Source of the DNA: Nocardioides sp. B-3
GTDB lineage: Bacteria > Actinomycetota > Actinomycetes > Propionibacteriales > Nocardioidaceae
Assembly (NCBI RefSeq): GCF_024703895.1
Contig: NZ_CP087968.1
Coordinates: forward strand, 1,364,001 to 1,428,000
Direction of reading: 5' to 3'
Length of the DNA stretch: 64,000 bases
Translations under genes and position numbers: made by a program
Notes under the pieces: generated by a model
What the model saw: only the letters and a program-made list of their open reading frames with translations
Told to the model about the DNA's origin: nothing
Database searches by the model: none
In this document: positions 11,611 through 21,617 of the stretch, piece after piece
Layout of the letters: the number at the start of each line of letters is the position of its first letter
Position numbering within the stretch: the first letter of the stretch is position 1

Positions 11611-12948
11611 TCAGGGGGCCGAGTCCAGCACCGTGATGGTCCCTTCGCCGGCGCCTTCGCCGGGGATGGCAACGACTCCGCGCGGATCGAAGACGAACGC
11701 GCCCGCTCCCGGGGCTGTCACCGGGACCGAGCTCTCCCCCTCTGCAGAGGAAAAGACGCCCCACCCCACCGCCAGCTCCGGTGATGCGGACAGCACACTG
11801 ACCCGCCACCGGGCCGAGGTGGCCAGCGCCGGCATCTCAGCGAGCGCCCGGGTGTCCTTGCCGAGCTTGAGCTCCACAGGCACGCCGGCTTGCATCGGTA
11901 CGGCGCTCACCGACCGAACGGCCGCTGAGGCCTGTGCTTCCGACCGGACGAGCCGTCCATCCAGCTCGAACAGGTAACTCCCGGAGGCGGGCAGCTTCCA
12001 CAGCAGTTCTCGGTAGTGGCGCTTCCCCTCGCCGAACGCGTGGGGGCTGATGGCCCACGGGTGGACATACCCGTCGGGACCTCGCAGCGCCACTTCCGCA
12101 GTGTCGGAATTCGTGGAATCGAGGTCGAGATTGCTGGTCTCCGGGCGTACGAACTGGCCGGCCGTGCCCGAGAACCTCAGCAGCTTCGGGTCCGCGCCAC
12201 GCCACGCGTCTCCACTTCCGTCGATGGGGGTCGAGGCGGCGGCGTAGCGCTCGAGCCGGGTCGGCTCGGTGTTGATGACGAGGTAGTCATCATTGCGTCG
12301 GAACCGGTAGCCGCATTGGCTGCCGAGGACCTCCCGTGTGAGCACCGACCTCGTGTGGCAGAGCCGGGCGAAGTTGCGCTGCGTGGCAGTCGGCTCGAGC
12401 TTGCGCGCGGCTTCGACGACTGCTCCATAGCCATCCCCAGACTCGACCCGCACCCCCGGTCCCTTCACGGCGTCCACGCGGTAGGCGTGCACCGTCGTCT
12501 CGGTGATCCGGGTGTTCAACGGTTCCGCCACTGAGCCCTCATGGATCACGAGCCGCTTCGGCTCCGGGACGACGTCCCACAGATAGGCGGCACCCCCCGA
12601 CGACTCTCCACGGCAGGTGTGCTCGTAGTCGAGCACGTAGGTGCCGGTGCGCGGGAAGAACCAGTTGCCCAGTTCACCCCCGGGCACCACCTTGCCGGCG
12701 ATGCTCAGGTGCGCCCGTTCGCAGTCCGCCGAGGCGTCGCGGTTGGCAAGGACGAAGCCTTCGCCCTTGCGGCCATGGAGGCGGAGCTTGATCCTCCCTA
12801 CGAAAGGAGCGACCTCAGGGACCTCGATCGCGTCGCCGAACTTCACGTCGACCACGGCCGCAGAGACCGTGGCACTCGCCAGCCCGGTGGTGAGCGGGGC
12901 AACCAACACCGAGATTGCTGCGACCACGGCCGCCAGAGTCTTCGTCAT
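11611..12948 (-). CDS. secreted protein of unknown function
   Basis: 445 residues in one intact frame. The first 30 form a clear Sec signal peptide (basic MTK, hydrophobic core, cleavage likely near ASATVSA). The rest is beta-rich, with repeated segments on a similar plan: a polar stretch, then FPRTGTYVLDYEH or LPASGSYLFELDG. That resembles bacterial pre-peptidase C-terminal (PPC-like) beta-sandwich domains, though I cannot confirm the family. Four cysteines suggest disulphides outside the cell. No catalytic motif seen. Confidence 0.65.
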   Translation of the reverse strand: MTKTLAAVVAAISVLVAPLTTGLASATVSAAVVDVKFGDAIEVPEVAPFVGRIKLRLHGRKGEGFVLANRDASADCERAHLSIAGKVVPGGELGNWFFPRTGTYVLDYEHTCRGESSGGAAYLWDVVPEPKRLVIHEGSVAEPLNTRITETTVHAYRVDAVKGPGVRVESGDGYGAVVEAARKLEPTATQRNFARLCHTRSVLTREVLGSQCGYRFRRNDDYLVINTEPTRLERYAAASTPIDGSGDAWRGADPKLLRFSGTAGQFVRPETSNLDLDSTNSDTAEVALRGPDGYVHPWAISPHAFGEGKRHYRELLWKLPASGSYLFELDGRLVRSEAQASAAVRSVSAVPMQAGVPVELKLGKDTRALAEMPALATSARWRVSVLSASPELAVGWGVFSSAEGESSVPVTAPGAGAFVFDPRGVVAIPGEGAGEGTITVLDSAP

Positions 12949-13022
12949 GCCACGTAGACACGCGGCTTGGCCGATCGGTTGCTGTTCTCCCGGCGGACAC
13001 CTTGCTGGTCTAGACCTCTCGC

Positions 13023-13967
13023 TCAGGCGCGCAGGTGCAGCTTCGCGTGGTCGGGGTCGTCGACGACGAACGGGCGCAGCGCGCGAGCAGCCGTGTGGGT
13101 GACGTGGTCGACGACGTGCTCACCCTCGGGCGCGTTGATCTCGATGACGCCCTCAGGGATCTCGCCGTTGTTGAGCGCGTTGAAGACCAGCCACTCGCGA
13201 CGCTTGCGCCGGTTGCGGACGCTGGTCGCGAAGGACTCCGGGTTGGTCCAGTGGGCGAACTCGTCGCCGTCGAGGTACTTCAGCTCCACGACCGGGCCCT
13301 GCGGCAGCGCGAACTGCCGGATCTGGTCCGGCGTTGTGCGGATCTCCCACTCGGGCGCCTTGGAGTAGACGAAGTCGGGCGTCATCGGGAAGCCCCACTC
13401 CTCGATGTTGCGCAGCCCGAGGTCGAGGAAGGCTCTCCGATCGGACTGGATGTAGAGGCCGTGGCGCGGGAAGCGGATGACGGCGTCGGCCGTGCCGACC
13501 TGCCGGGAGAGGTCGGCCATCGACACCTCGCCCTCGGTGGTGAGGACCATGTCCCCGTCCCACTTCCACGAGTAGCGGGTGCGGACGTGCGAGAAGCACC
13601 AGTTGTAGAAGTAGGCCAGCGAGTGGACGCTGCGCTCGGCAACGGCCGGGTGCTCGGCACCGGCGCGGGCGACGTCGAAGGGGTACTCCTTCAGCGTGAA
13701 CTTCTCGCTCATCCCGTGCTCGGCCGCGACGGCGAGCGCCGCCTCGCCCGTGCCGTCGGTGGACTTGTTGTCCACCAGCAGCACGTGGTCGCACGCCCGC
13801 AGCAGCGGCGGCAGCACGAACCTCATCGAGTCCGCTTCGTTCTTCACACGGAGTACGGCGGTCGCCCCGCGTTTCAGCGGAGCGACGTTCCACGGCCACA
13901 CGATGTCGAAGTCGGTGTGCCCCTCGATGTTCGTCAGCCCGTGGCCGGCGCCGACCGGGACGCTCAC
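13023..13967 (-). CDS. family 2 glycosyltransferase-like protein
   Basis: Contains a GT-A nucleotide-sugar site: AVLRVKNEADSMRFVLPPLL, then DHVLLVDNKSTDGTGE, then the metal-binding region WKWDGDMVLT. A basic RNRRKRREW segment follows. About 314 residues, soluble, no membrane span. The GTG start at 13967 overlaps the stop of the upstream sulfotransferase (GTGA), so the two are coupled and probably modify the same surface carbohydrate. Acceptor unknown. Confidence 0.82.
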   Translation of the reverse strand: MSVPVGAGHGLTNIEGHTDFDIVWPWNVAPLKRGATAVLRVKNEADSMRFVLPPLLRACDHVLLVDNKSTDGTGEAALAVAAEHGMSEKFTLKEYPFDVARAGAEHPAVAERSVHSLAYFYNWCFSHVRTRYSWKWDGDMVLTTEGEVSMADLSRQVGTADAVIRFPRHGLYIQSDRRAFLDLGLRNIEEWGFPMTPDFVYSKAPEWEIRTTPDQIRQFALPQGPVVELKYLDGDEFAHWTNPESFATSVRNRRKRREWLVFNALNNGEIPEGVIEINAPEGEHVVDHVTHTAARALRPFVVDDPDHAKLHLRA

Positions 13968-15037
13968 TTGTCCTCCGCCGGCTCCGTCGCGCGCTCGCGC
14001 CCCAGTGCCTTGCGCACCCCTCGGCGTACGGACGGCGGGATCTTGGCGCGGACGTCGTGCGGGATCTTGTCGGCCAGACCGGTCGGCGCGGGCGCCTCGG
14101 TGTCCGCGACGCTGCGGGCGCCGCTGATGCGGGCGGCCACGACGGACGACTTGCTGATCGCCTCGGCCTCCTCGTAGAGGTCGGTGTAGGCGTCGCGGAG
14201 CTCGTCGAGCGTCGCGTGGACGGCCGCCACGTCGCCGTCGGGGTCGGCGAGCTTGTTGAGCTCCTCCCACGTCTGCGCGGTCAGCTCGTGCAGCCGCGGC
14301 GGGAGCGCGAGGTCGTCGAGCGACGACGTGACGCGGCGCAGCGTCGGGTCGATGAAGCGGTGCACCTCGCGGATCAGGTCGCTGCGCGTGTGCACGATCG
14401 ACTGCAGGTCCAAGGTGTTGCCGACGTGCATCGTGGTCTTCACCCAGTCGGTCAGCAGGTCCTCGTAGCGCACGAACACCCGCGCCGTACCAGCCTCGTC
14501 GCGGGTCGCGCGCTCCGTGTGGAGCAGCATGTTCACCCAGCTCGCGGCGAGGTGGGCGGAGCCGAGCTTGTTGGCGTAGTACTTCTGCTTGCTGCCCACG
14601 ACCTCGGCCGGCGGGCGCAGCATCGTCACGAAGACGGGCTTGGCGCCGGTGCGGATCGCGGCGACGCGCCACAGGCCGAGGAACCAGCTCAGGCGCGGGT
14701 CCTTCACCACCAGCTCGGGGTGTACGGCGAAGTGCGGCTCGAGCCACTCCGCGACCCTGATCCGGGCGGGCTCGCGGGTGGAGATCCGGCCCGTCTCGAA
14801 CCACGCGCTGGGGCGCGAGTCACTCAGCTGGACCGCGGCCTCCTTGAGCAGGCGGTCGTGGAAGTCGACGACCCACTGCGGCTCGGAGAAGCCGCGCGGG
14901 TTGGACGCGTCCGCGGGCACCTCGGGCAGCGGCACGTGCATCCCGAGCTTGCTGGCGATGCCGGCCATCGTGGAGGTGCCACTGCGGCCGGCGCCCGCGA
15001 CGAAGAGCACCTTCCGGGGGACGCCGTCAGGGTTCAT
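13964..15037 (-). CDS. sulfotransferase family protein
   Basis: PAPS-dependent sulfotransferase fold: the 5'-phosphosulfate loop is FVAGAGRSGTSTMAGI near the N-terminus, and the 3'-phosphate region is seen around VFVRYEDLLTDW. About 357 residues. A longer start at 15097 would overlap the start codon of the divergent glycosyltransferase at 15096, leaving no room for promoters, so ATG 15037 (MNPDGVPRKVLF) or GTG near 15067 is preferred. The C-terminal 60 residues are charged and probably helical. It precedes the glycosyltransferase at 13023 in one operon, suggesting a sulfated glycan. Confidence 0.85.
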   Translation of the reverse strand: MNPDGVPRKVLFVAGAGRSGTSTMAGIASKLGMHVPLPEVPADASNPRGFSEPQWVVDFHDRLLKEAAVQLSDSRPSAWFETGRISTREPARIRVAEWLEPHFAVHPELVVKDPRLSWFLGLWRVAAIRTGAKPVFVTMLRPPAEVVGSKQKYYANKLGSAHLAASWVNMLLHTERATRDEAGTARVFVRYEDLLTDWVKTTMHVGNTLDLQSIVHTRSDLIREVHRFIDPTLRRVTSSLDDLALPPRLHELTAQTWEELNKLADPDGDVAAVHATLDELRDAYTDLYEEAEAISKSSVVAARISGARSVADTEAPAPTGLADKIPHDVRAKIPPSVRRGVRKALGRERATEPAEDK

Positions 15038-15095
15038 CTCGTCGATCGCACGGGCCTGAGCAGTCACGGCGGGGAGCCTACTAGGGTGCGCTGGC

Positions 15096-16209
15096 ATGGG
15101 GTTCCTGCGGCGTTCACGTGATCCGTTGATCTCGGTCGTGGTCCCCGCCTTCGGCGTCGAGACCTACCTGCCCGCCTGTCTCGACTCGCTGCTCGCGCAG
15201 ACCCGGACGACGTGGGAGGCCATCGTCGTCGACGACGGCTCGCCGGACCGGTCCGGTGAGATCGCCGACGCCTATGCGCTTCGCGATCCGCGGATCAAGG
15301 TCGTGCACGTCGAGAACGGCGGCCTCGGATCGGCCCGCAACGTCGGCGCCGCCCACGCCGATTCCGACTTCCTCACCTTCCTCGACTCCGACGACGTGCT
15401 GCCGCCGACCGCGCTGACCACCCTCATGGGCACGCTGATCGAGTCGGGGTCGGACTTCGTCACCGGGTCGATCGTCCGGTGGGAGAGCGACGGACTCCAC
15501 GAGCCGCCGTGGATGAGGCGGCTGCACCCCCGCGCCACCGGCCTGCGGATTGCGGACCGGCCTGAGATCCTCGGCGACGTCTTCGCCCGGAACAAGATCT
15601 TCACCCGGTCCTTCTGGGACGCCACCGGCCTCTCGGCCGGAGGGCATCCGCTACGAGGACCAGCCGACGACCACCCGCGCCTTCATGGCCGGCACCTTCG
15701 ACGTCCTCCCCGACATCGTCTACCACTGGCGGATCCACGACGACGGCTCCTCGATCACCCAGCAACGCTCATCGGTCCGAGACCTCACCGACCGGTGGAA
15801 GACCAAGCGGATGTCGTACACCGCAGTGCGCGCCGGCGACGACGCGACTGTCGAGTCCGTGTTCGTCGACCGGGTGCTCGCCGGCGACCTGTGGCGCTAC
15901 TTCCCGGAGGTCCCCGGCTGCTCGGACGAGTGGTGGGCGCTGCTCCGCGACGGCGTGCGGGAGTTCTGGGGACAGCGCTCGCTGGCGCACTCCGGCCTGC
16001 CGCCGGTGCACCGACTGGCCGGCTGGCTGGTCGAGCAGGACCGGCGCGAGGACGCGGCCGCGCTGATGACCCGGGCCGCCGCTCTCACCGGGCCCGCGCC
16101 ACAGACGACGGACGCGGCGGGCCGACACATCGACATACCCAGCGAGGTGCTGGACCTGTCGACCGTCGACGCCGCCGCGCTCGCGCTGCGACCGCACGAG
16201 CTGCGCTGA
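15096..16209 (+). CDS. family 2 glycosyltransferase (frameshifted in this sequence)
   Basis: GT-A glycosyltransferase. The N-terminus shows SVVVPAFGVETYLPACLDSL, the nucleotide-binding VVDDGSPDRSGEIAD and the DxD-type FLDSDDVLPP. Near 15640 the frame shifts, after which it continues as EGIRYEDQPTTTRAF, with the ED pair typical of the catalytic base region, to a TGA at 16209. Joined length is about 371 residues. Divergent from the sulfotransferase; the set 13023-16209 looks like a small polysaccharide or teichoic-acid modification cluster. Confidence 0.86.
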
Positions 16210-16213
16210 CCCG

Positions 16214-17165
16214 TCAGAGCAGGCCCTGCTCCTCCGGGGAACGACTTCGCGACGTCCTCGGGCTTCTCGCGGTCGACGGCGATCCGGCCGTTGAGCTCAG
16301 TGAGCCCCTCGGTCGTCAGCGCCGCCATCAGCGGGTTGAGGATGTCGGCGACGTCGGGGTGCTCGGCCGGAAGTCGGCGCCGATGGCCGGCACGAGGTTC
16401 TGCGCGGGCTGGATCTGCTTGTCGTCCTCGAGGACCACCGGGCCCCGGGACTCGAGCGTGCCGTCGGTGGTGCTGGTCTCGCCGAGCTCGGACTCGCCGT
16501 CGAGGACCGACTGGTAGGTCTGGTCGCTGGCGTAGCCGAGGGGCAGGACCTCGGTGACGTCGATGCCGTACTCGTCGGAGAGGCCACCCTCGCAGTCGAG
16601 GCGGCCCTCGCAGTCGGGAGCCGCGGCGAGCGTGACCGACACGCCCTCGAGGTCGGAGAGCGTCGTGACGCCCTCGGCCTCGCTGTATTCCCGGGTCACG
16701 AAGAAGGCGTTGGTGTCGGTCGCCGGTGAGATGTCGAGCAGCGTGATGCCCGCGGCCTCGAGCAGGTCGGCGCCGTCGGCGGCGAGCTCGTCTCCGTCAC
16801 CGGCCTCGAACGGCTTGGCGTCGCCGCCGTTGGCCCGGGTGTTGAGGAAGTTGACGATGCCGCCGACGTACTCGGGCACGATGTCGACGCTGTCGGGGAA
16901 GGTCGGCATGTAGGCGTCGCGCGAGTCGACCAGCTTTGTCTCGACGGTGTAGCCGGCGTCCTCGAGCAGCTGCTCGTACATCGAGGCGACCGGGGGTGGC
17001 CTCCGGGAAGTTCTGACCGGCGATCGTGACGGGACCCCGGTCGGCGGCAGACGATCCGGCGGGGTCGGATGCGTCGTCGGAGGCAAGGTCGTCCCCGGCA
17101 CAGCCGGCGGCGAGGAAGAGGGTGCCGGCGGTGAGGACCGCGGCGAGAGTGCGTCGTACGAGCAT
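16214..17165 (-). CDS. osmoprotectant ABC transporter substrate-binding lipoprotein (frameshifted)
   Basis: OpuBC/ProX-type binding protein for glycine betaine, choline or related solutes. Signal peptide with lipobox LFLAAGC, then VTIAGQNFPEA, VDSRDAYMPTFPDSVDIVPEYVGG and the DVTEVLPLGYASD segment. Frame breaks near 16990, 16370 and 16238 (extra C after GTTCC); the joined C-terminus reads EDVAKSFPEEQGLL and stops at 16214. About 317 residues. Third gene after two permeases, with the ATPase divergent at 18708. Confidence 0.9.
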
Positions 17166-17276
17166 GGGATTCCTTCTGTGTCCCGCGGCGGGATGCCACG
17201 CGTGTCCGGATGCTGCAGTCAGCCGACGGCGTCGACTGGTTCGTCAACGGTAGAGGCTGCCACCGACATTCCCACC

Positions 17277-17984
17277 TCACGATTCGATGACGGTCCACCC
17301 CTGCGCATGGGATCCGCGAGCCGCTGCACCGGGGCGGCCGGGGAGCTCCAGCGCGAGCGCGACCACGGCGACCACGATCGCGCCGGCGATGCCCTTGCCG
17401 TAGTTGGAGCGGAAGAAGCCGTCGGTGATCACTCGCCCCAAGCCGGGGCCGGCCACCAGCGCCGCGATGGTCGCGGTGGCCCACACCTGCACGAGCGCCA
17501 GCCGGACGCCCGACATCACCAGCGGCATCGCCAGCGGCAGCTCGACCCGGAAGAACTGCTGCGGCCCGGTCATGCCCATGCCGCGCGCCGACTCGCGCAC
17601 GTCGGGCGGCACCTCTCGCACCGCGACGTAGGCGTTGGTGATGATCGGCGGCAGCGCGAAGAGGGTGAGGGCGATCAGCGTCGCCGGGCCGGCGCGGCCG
17701 TAGGGCCCGAACGACGGCGTGCCGGGCCAGTCCGCGACCACGAGCAGCGCAAGCAGCGCAAACGTCGGCACCGCCCGACCCACGTTGGACACGTTGATCG
17801 CGAGGAAGCCGCCCCGCCCGATGTGCCCGAGCCACAGCGCGATCGGCAGGCCGATGACCACGGCCATCGCCAGCGCCGTGACGGTCAGCAGCAGCTGCTG
17901 GCTCAGCAGGTTGGCCATGCCGCCGTCGCCGGTCCAGTTGTCGCCGTCGCGCAGGTAGCGCCGGGCCTCCGCCGGGACGTTCAT
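17277..17984 (-). CDS. osmoprotectant ABC transporter permease (second)
   Basis: OpuBB/BD-type permease, 235 residues with five to six membrane segments and the EAA-like cytoplasmic loop ESARGMGMTGPQQFFRVELPLAMP. The ATG at 17984 overlaps the stop of the first permease by four bases. Two different permeases, one ATPase and one binding protein make up the OpuB/OpuC/ProU-type importer. The C-terminus after about LPGRPGAAARG is slightly longer than usual. Confidence 0.9.
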   Translation of the reverse strand: MNVPAEARRYLRDGDNWTGDGGMANLLSQQLLLTVTALAMAVVIGLPIALWLGHIGRGGFLAINVSNVGRAVPTFALLALLVVADWPGTPSFGPYGRAGPATLIALTLFALPPIITNAYVAVREVPPDVRESARGMGMTGPQQFFRVELPLAMPLVMSGVRLALVQVWATATIAALVAGPGLGRVITDGFFRSNYGKGIAGAIVVAVVALALELPGRPGAAARGSHAQGWTVIES

Positions 17985-18704
17985 GCCCGCACCCCCCTCG
18001 TCCACGGCGTCATCACGCGTTGTACGGCGACGAGCGCGACGTCGAGGAGGACCGCGAGCAGCACACAGATGACCGACGCGGTGAGCAGCTCGGCCCGGAA
18101 GTTGGTGCTGACGCCGTCCTTGATCAGGTTGCCGAGACCGCCGTACGCTGACGAGGGAGCCGACCGTCGTGAGCGCCACCGTCGACACGGTCGCGACGCG
18201 GAGGCCGGCCATGACGACGGGCAGGGCGAGCGGCAGCTCGATGCCGAAGAGCAGCTTGCGCCGGCTGTAGCCCGGGCCGGTGGCCGACTCGACCACGTCG
18301 TCGGGCACCGAGCGGAAGCCCTCGAGCAGGGCGCGCACCCGGATCGTCAGGGCGTACAGCGCGAGCCCCAGCACGACCGTGGTCGCGGTCAGGCCGGTGA
18401 ACGGCACCATCAGCGGGAAGAGGGCCAGCGAGGGGATCGTGTAGATGCCGGTGGTGACGCCGAGGATCATCGACTCGAGCCTCGGCAGGCGGCGCGCGAG
18501 CAACGCCAGCGGGAAGGCGATGACGAGTCCCACGACCACGGAGACAACGGTGATCCAGATGTGCTGGACGGTGGCCTCGACGATCTCGGACTGCCGGTCG
18601 ACGAGGTAGTCGGAGCAGATCCACTCGTTGACTCGGCGCGTGTAGCAACTCGGACCTTCGGCGCTCGCCACCCCGGCGGCGGCCGTCTCCACGAGTAGGG
18701 TCAC
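17981..18704 (-). CDS. osmoprotectant ABC transporter permease (first; frameshifted)
   Basis: OpuBB-type permease with about six membrane segments; EAA loop ESATGPGYSRRKLLFGIELPL. Near 18150 the frame shifts; the remainder (GNLIKDGVSTNFRAELLTASVI) runs to a TGA overlapping the next ATG. Start assigned at GTG 18704, but that leaves 3 nt to the divergent ATPase start, so an internal start such as GTG 18671 is plausible. Pairs with the 17277 permease. Confidence 0.88.
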
Positions 18705-18707
18705 CGC

Positions 18708-19715
18708 ATGGACGCTACCGCCTCGAGCGACGGTTCCGATTCACCCGACGTGATGATCCGACTCCGGGGGCGTGGGCAAGACCTACCCCCGACGGCACCG
18801 TCGCCGTGCACGAGCTGGACTCGGACGTCCGCCGGGGCGAGATGGTCTGCCCGGTCGGTCCGTCGGGCTGTGGCAAGTCGACCACGCTGAAGATGATCAA
18901 CCGGCTGATCGAGCCGACGACCGGGCGGATCATCCTCGACGGCACCGACGTCACCGAGACCGATCCGGTGCAGCTGCGACGCGGCATCGGCTACGTCATC
19001 CAGCAGATCGGGCTCTTCCCGCACCAGAAGATCATCAACAACGTGATGACCGTCCCGCTCCTGTACGGCGAGTCGAAGGCCACCGCCCGCGAGCGGGCGC
19101 GCGAGCTGATGACGACGGTCGGGCTCGACCCCGACCACTACGCCGATCGCTACCCGCACCAGCTCTCGGGTGGCCAGCGCCAGCGCGTCGGCGTGGCCCG
19201 CGCGCTGGCCGCCAACCCGCCGGTGCTGCTGATGGACGAGCCCTTCGGCGCCGTCGACCCGGTCGTGCGTACCAAGCTCCGGGACGAGTTCCTGAGGCTC
19301 CAGCGCGACCTCGGCAAGACCGTCGTGCTGGTCACCCACGACATCGACGAGGCCGTGCGCATGGGCGATCGCGTCGCGGTCTTCGCCGTCGGCGGCCGGC
19401 TCGCGCAGTACGCCACCCCGATGGAGCTGCTGGCCCGCCCGGCCGACGACTTCGTGGCCGACTTCGTGGGCTCGACGCGCGGCCTGCGCCGGCTCACGGT
19501 CACCCCACTGCGCGAGGAGCACCTCGAGTCGCTCGACGGCGTCAACGGCGGTCAGCTCGGAGCGGCCATCGACATCGACTCCTCCCTCGAGGAGGCCCTC
19601 GCCGCGCTGCTGCGCGACGACAAGCCGATGATCGGGGTCAAGCGCGGCTCCCAGTTCGTCGGGGTGCTGACGCCCAACGGGGGTGCACCGGGCGTTGCGG
19701 GAGTCGTTGCGCTGA
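18708..19715 (+). CDS. osmoprotectant ABC transporter ATP-binding protein (frameshifted)
   Basis: ATPase of the OpuB/ProV type. Walker A VGPSGCGKSTTLKMIN, Q-loop VIQQIGLFPHQKI, signature QLSGGQRQRVGVARAL, Walker B VLLMDEPFGAVDP and the switch His in VLVTHDIDEA. A short CBS-like remainder follows. Frame breaks near 18773 and 18790 (extra C in G/C runs) and near 19682 (extra G). The end HRALRESLR lies at 19715. ATG 18708 or the internal ATG 18753, just before IRLRG, could be the start. Divergent from its permeases. Confidence 0.9.
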
Positions 19716-19723
19716 CTTTCCCG

Positions 19724-19777
19724 AGTCGAGTGCTGAAGTGGCTGTATCCACGGTGCAGCCAATCACTCGACTTCAGC
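19724..19777. terminator. inverted repeat between converging genes
   Basis: Outer arms AGTCGAGTG (19724-19732) and CACTCGACT (19764-19772) plus an inner stem TGGCTG/CAGCCA; an alternative pairing GCTGAAGT/ACTTCAGC is also possible. It lies between the ABC ATPase and GNAT stops and overlaps the latter. Likely a bidirectional terminator. Confidence 0.65.
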
Positions 19778-20837
19778 TGACGGGCACGTCCTTGTGCCAC
19801 GACTCGGTGGTGTACTTCGTGCCCCAGCCCATGGCGACGTACAGGCCGTCGGCGCCGGTCGGTGAGTCTGCGTCGACCTCGAGCCCGACGCGATCGCGTC
19901 CACGGGCGGCCGCGTCGGCGATGATCGTGTGCAGCAGGCCCTTGGCGACACCACGGCCGCGCGCCGTCTCGAGCACGCCGAGGTAGGAGACGTAGGAGCC
20001 GTCCGGCCCCTTGCTCGACTCGCTCACGGTGCCGACCAGTGCGCCGGCCGGCTGACCGTCCACGAGGGCCAGCCACCAGTGGTCCCAGCGGTGGCCCGGG
20101 TCCTCGCGCAGCCGGTGGATGAACTCGTGGAAGGTCTCCTCGGCCGAGTTGAAGTGGTCGGTGAACGCGCCCTCGAGCACGTCGTGGACCGCCCGGAGGT
20201 CGGCCTCGTCGGGCATCCCGCCGGCCTCTCGGCGTACGAGCCGGAAGTCGACGCCGTCGGCGCTCCACGCGTCGGGATCGGGCACGAGCTGGACCTCCTC
20301 GGCGATCACCGAGCGGCTCATCTGCCACCACGTGCGGACCCGCTCGAAGCCGGCGTCGGCCAGCCGGGCGTGCTGACGCTCGTCGTCCCGGAAGGCGCCG
20401 GTGTCGATCTGCTGCACGGTGAGTCCGCGCTCGGCGCCGACCCGGCGGGCCTGCGCGACCGCCCACTCGAAGAGGACGTCGGAGCAGGCGCGGGCGATCG
20501 TGTCGGTCAGCGTCCGGTCGACGATGTGGACGTAGAGCATCCGGCCCTCGGCGCGGTCGTGCACGCTTCCCCGGGCCCGGATGTCGCCGGTGTGGTCGCG
20601 GACGACGAGGTTCTCTCGCATCTCCGGGCCGTGCACCTCGACCGGGACGTCGTCCTCGGAGCCGCTGGCCCACCCCCGGCCGGCGCGCTCGTGGGCGCGG
20701 AGCAGCTCGGTCAACCTCTCCACATCGGCCCGGTCGGCCCCGTCGACGGTGCCCGCGTTCCACCCGCGTGGCAGGCCGGGATCCTCGGGGAGAACTTCAG
20801 CGGGGTCACTCTCGAACCGATTGTCCTCTGGGATCAC
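19773..20837 (-). CDS. tandem-domain GNAT N-acetyltransferase
   Basis: 354 residues in one intact frame with two GNAT folds. The C-terminal one is well formed: VSYLGVLETARGRGVAKGLLHTII carries the R/Q-x-x-G-x-G/A acetyl-CoA loop, followed by GLEVDADSPTGADGLYVAMGW. The N-terminal domain is degenerate. This architecture resembles MshD (mycothiol synthase) and related actinobacterial double-GNAT proteins, but clear MshD motifs were not verified; the substrate is unknown. Monocistronic between two inverted repeats. Confidence 0.82.
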   Translation of the reverse strand: MIPEDNRFESDPAEVLPEDPGLPRGWNAGTVDGADRADVERLTELLRAHERAGRGWASGSEDDVPVEVHGPEMRENLVVRDHTGDIRARGSVHDRAEGRMLYVHIVDRTLTDTIARACSDVLFEWAVAQARRVGAERGLTVQQIDTGAFRDDERQHARLADAGFERVRTWWQMSRSVIAEEVQLVPDPDAWSADGVDFRLVRREAGGMPDEADLRAVHDVLEGAFTDHFNSAEETFHEFIHRLREDPGHRWDHWWLALVDGQPAGALVGTVSESSKGPDGSYVSYLGVLETARGRGVAKGLLHTIIADAAARGRDRVGLEVDADSPTGADGLYVAMGWGTKYTTESWHKDVPVS

Positions 20838-20883
20838 ATCGATCGATTGTGCCCTAGCGGGATGTCACCATCCCGGCGCCGGG

Positions 20884-20942
20884 GTAGTTAAGTGCGATTC
20901 GGTGGTGATCCCGGGGCGGAACACAAACTCGCACTTGACTAC
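20884..20942. repeat. inverted repeat of the GTAGTTCAGTG family
   Basis: Arms GTAGTTAAGTGCGA (20884-20897) and TCGCACTTGACTAC (20929-20942) pair over 14 bp with one mismatch and a 31-nt loop. It sits between the gene at 20973, for which it may be a terminator, and the start of the GNAT gene. Third copy of the family seen at 1780 and 10879. Confidence 0.7.
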
Positions 20943-20972
20943 GCCGCAACACGAGTGCGGCGGCCGTTCGCC

Positions 20973-21608
20973 TCAGGCGGAGTTGGCGCGCTTGCTGTTG
21001 GCGGCGACCTGCCGGGAGTGCAGCTCGGCCTTGAGCACGTCGAGCTCGGCCTCCAGCTCGGAGACCAGCACGATCGCCTCGGCGGCGCGCTCCTCGGAGG
21101 AGCTCAGCGAGCGGGAGAGGCTGGCGATCGAGCCCTCGTTCTCGCGCTGCGTGCGCTCGGCCGGGTCGGCGCGTCGCGCCTCGGCGTTGAGCTTGCGGGT
21201 CTGGTCGGCCACGTGGCGCTGGGCGGTGCTGAGCGCGACCTCGAGGCCGGCGATGACCTCTTCACGCGCGGTGATCTTGCGGCGCATGTCGAGGGCGAAG
21301 TTCATGTTCTCGGCCGTACGGCGTTCAGTCAGCGCGGCATAGGCCTTGGCCTGCGCAGCGGATCACGAGCCGCCTCGACGCGCGGCGGCGAGCTCGGAGT
21401 GCGTGATCTTCGTGGCGGCAGCGCCCGGGAGGACGCCGGTCACGGCAGCGACGGTGATCAGCAGGGCAGAGCCGGACACGACGGCGCCCACCACCAGCAC
21501 GGCGGAGAGCACCAGCAGTGCGACCGCCACGGTCAGGCGGGTGCTGCGCTGGCGACGGCGCGCAGACGTGCGTGACGGGTGTGACTGCTGGGGCTGAGGG
21601 GAAGACAT
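20973..21608 (-). CDS. membrane protein with C-terminal coiled coil (in-frame stop in this sequence)
   Basis: As read there are two pieces in the same frame. 21608-21363 encodes an N-terminal QP-rich segment, two membrane spans and ITHSELAAAR; 21305-20973 encodes a heptad-rich coiled coil (TERRTAEN to KAELHSRQVA). A TGA at 21363 separates them. A one-base insertion and a one-base loss within about 20 bp around 21365-21385 would restore a continuous R-E-A-A-R-D-x-A-A-Q junction, so one 211-residue protein is likely. No family name recognised. It follows the folate operon and DUF3180 gene. Confidence 0.65.
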
Positions 21609-21617
21609 GGGGTCAGG

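Noticed and set aside
20973..21305. Independent 110-residue coiled-coil gene
   Set aside because: The frame and helix continue upstream toward the membrane part, and no ribosome-binding site is evident before the internal ATG.
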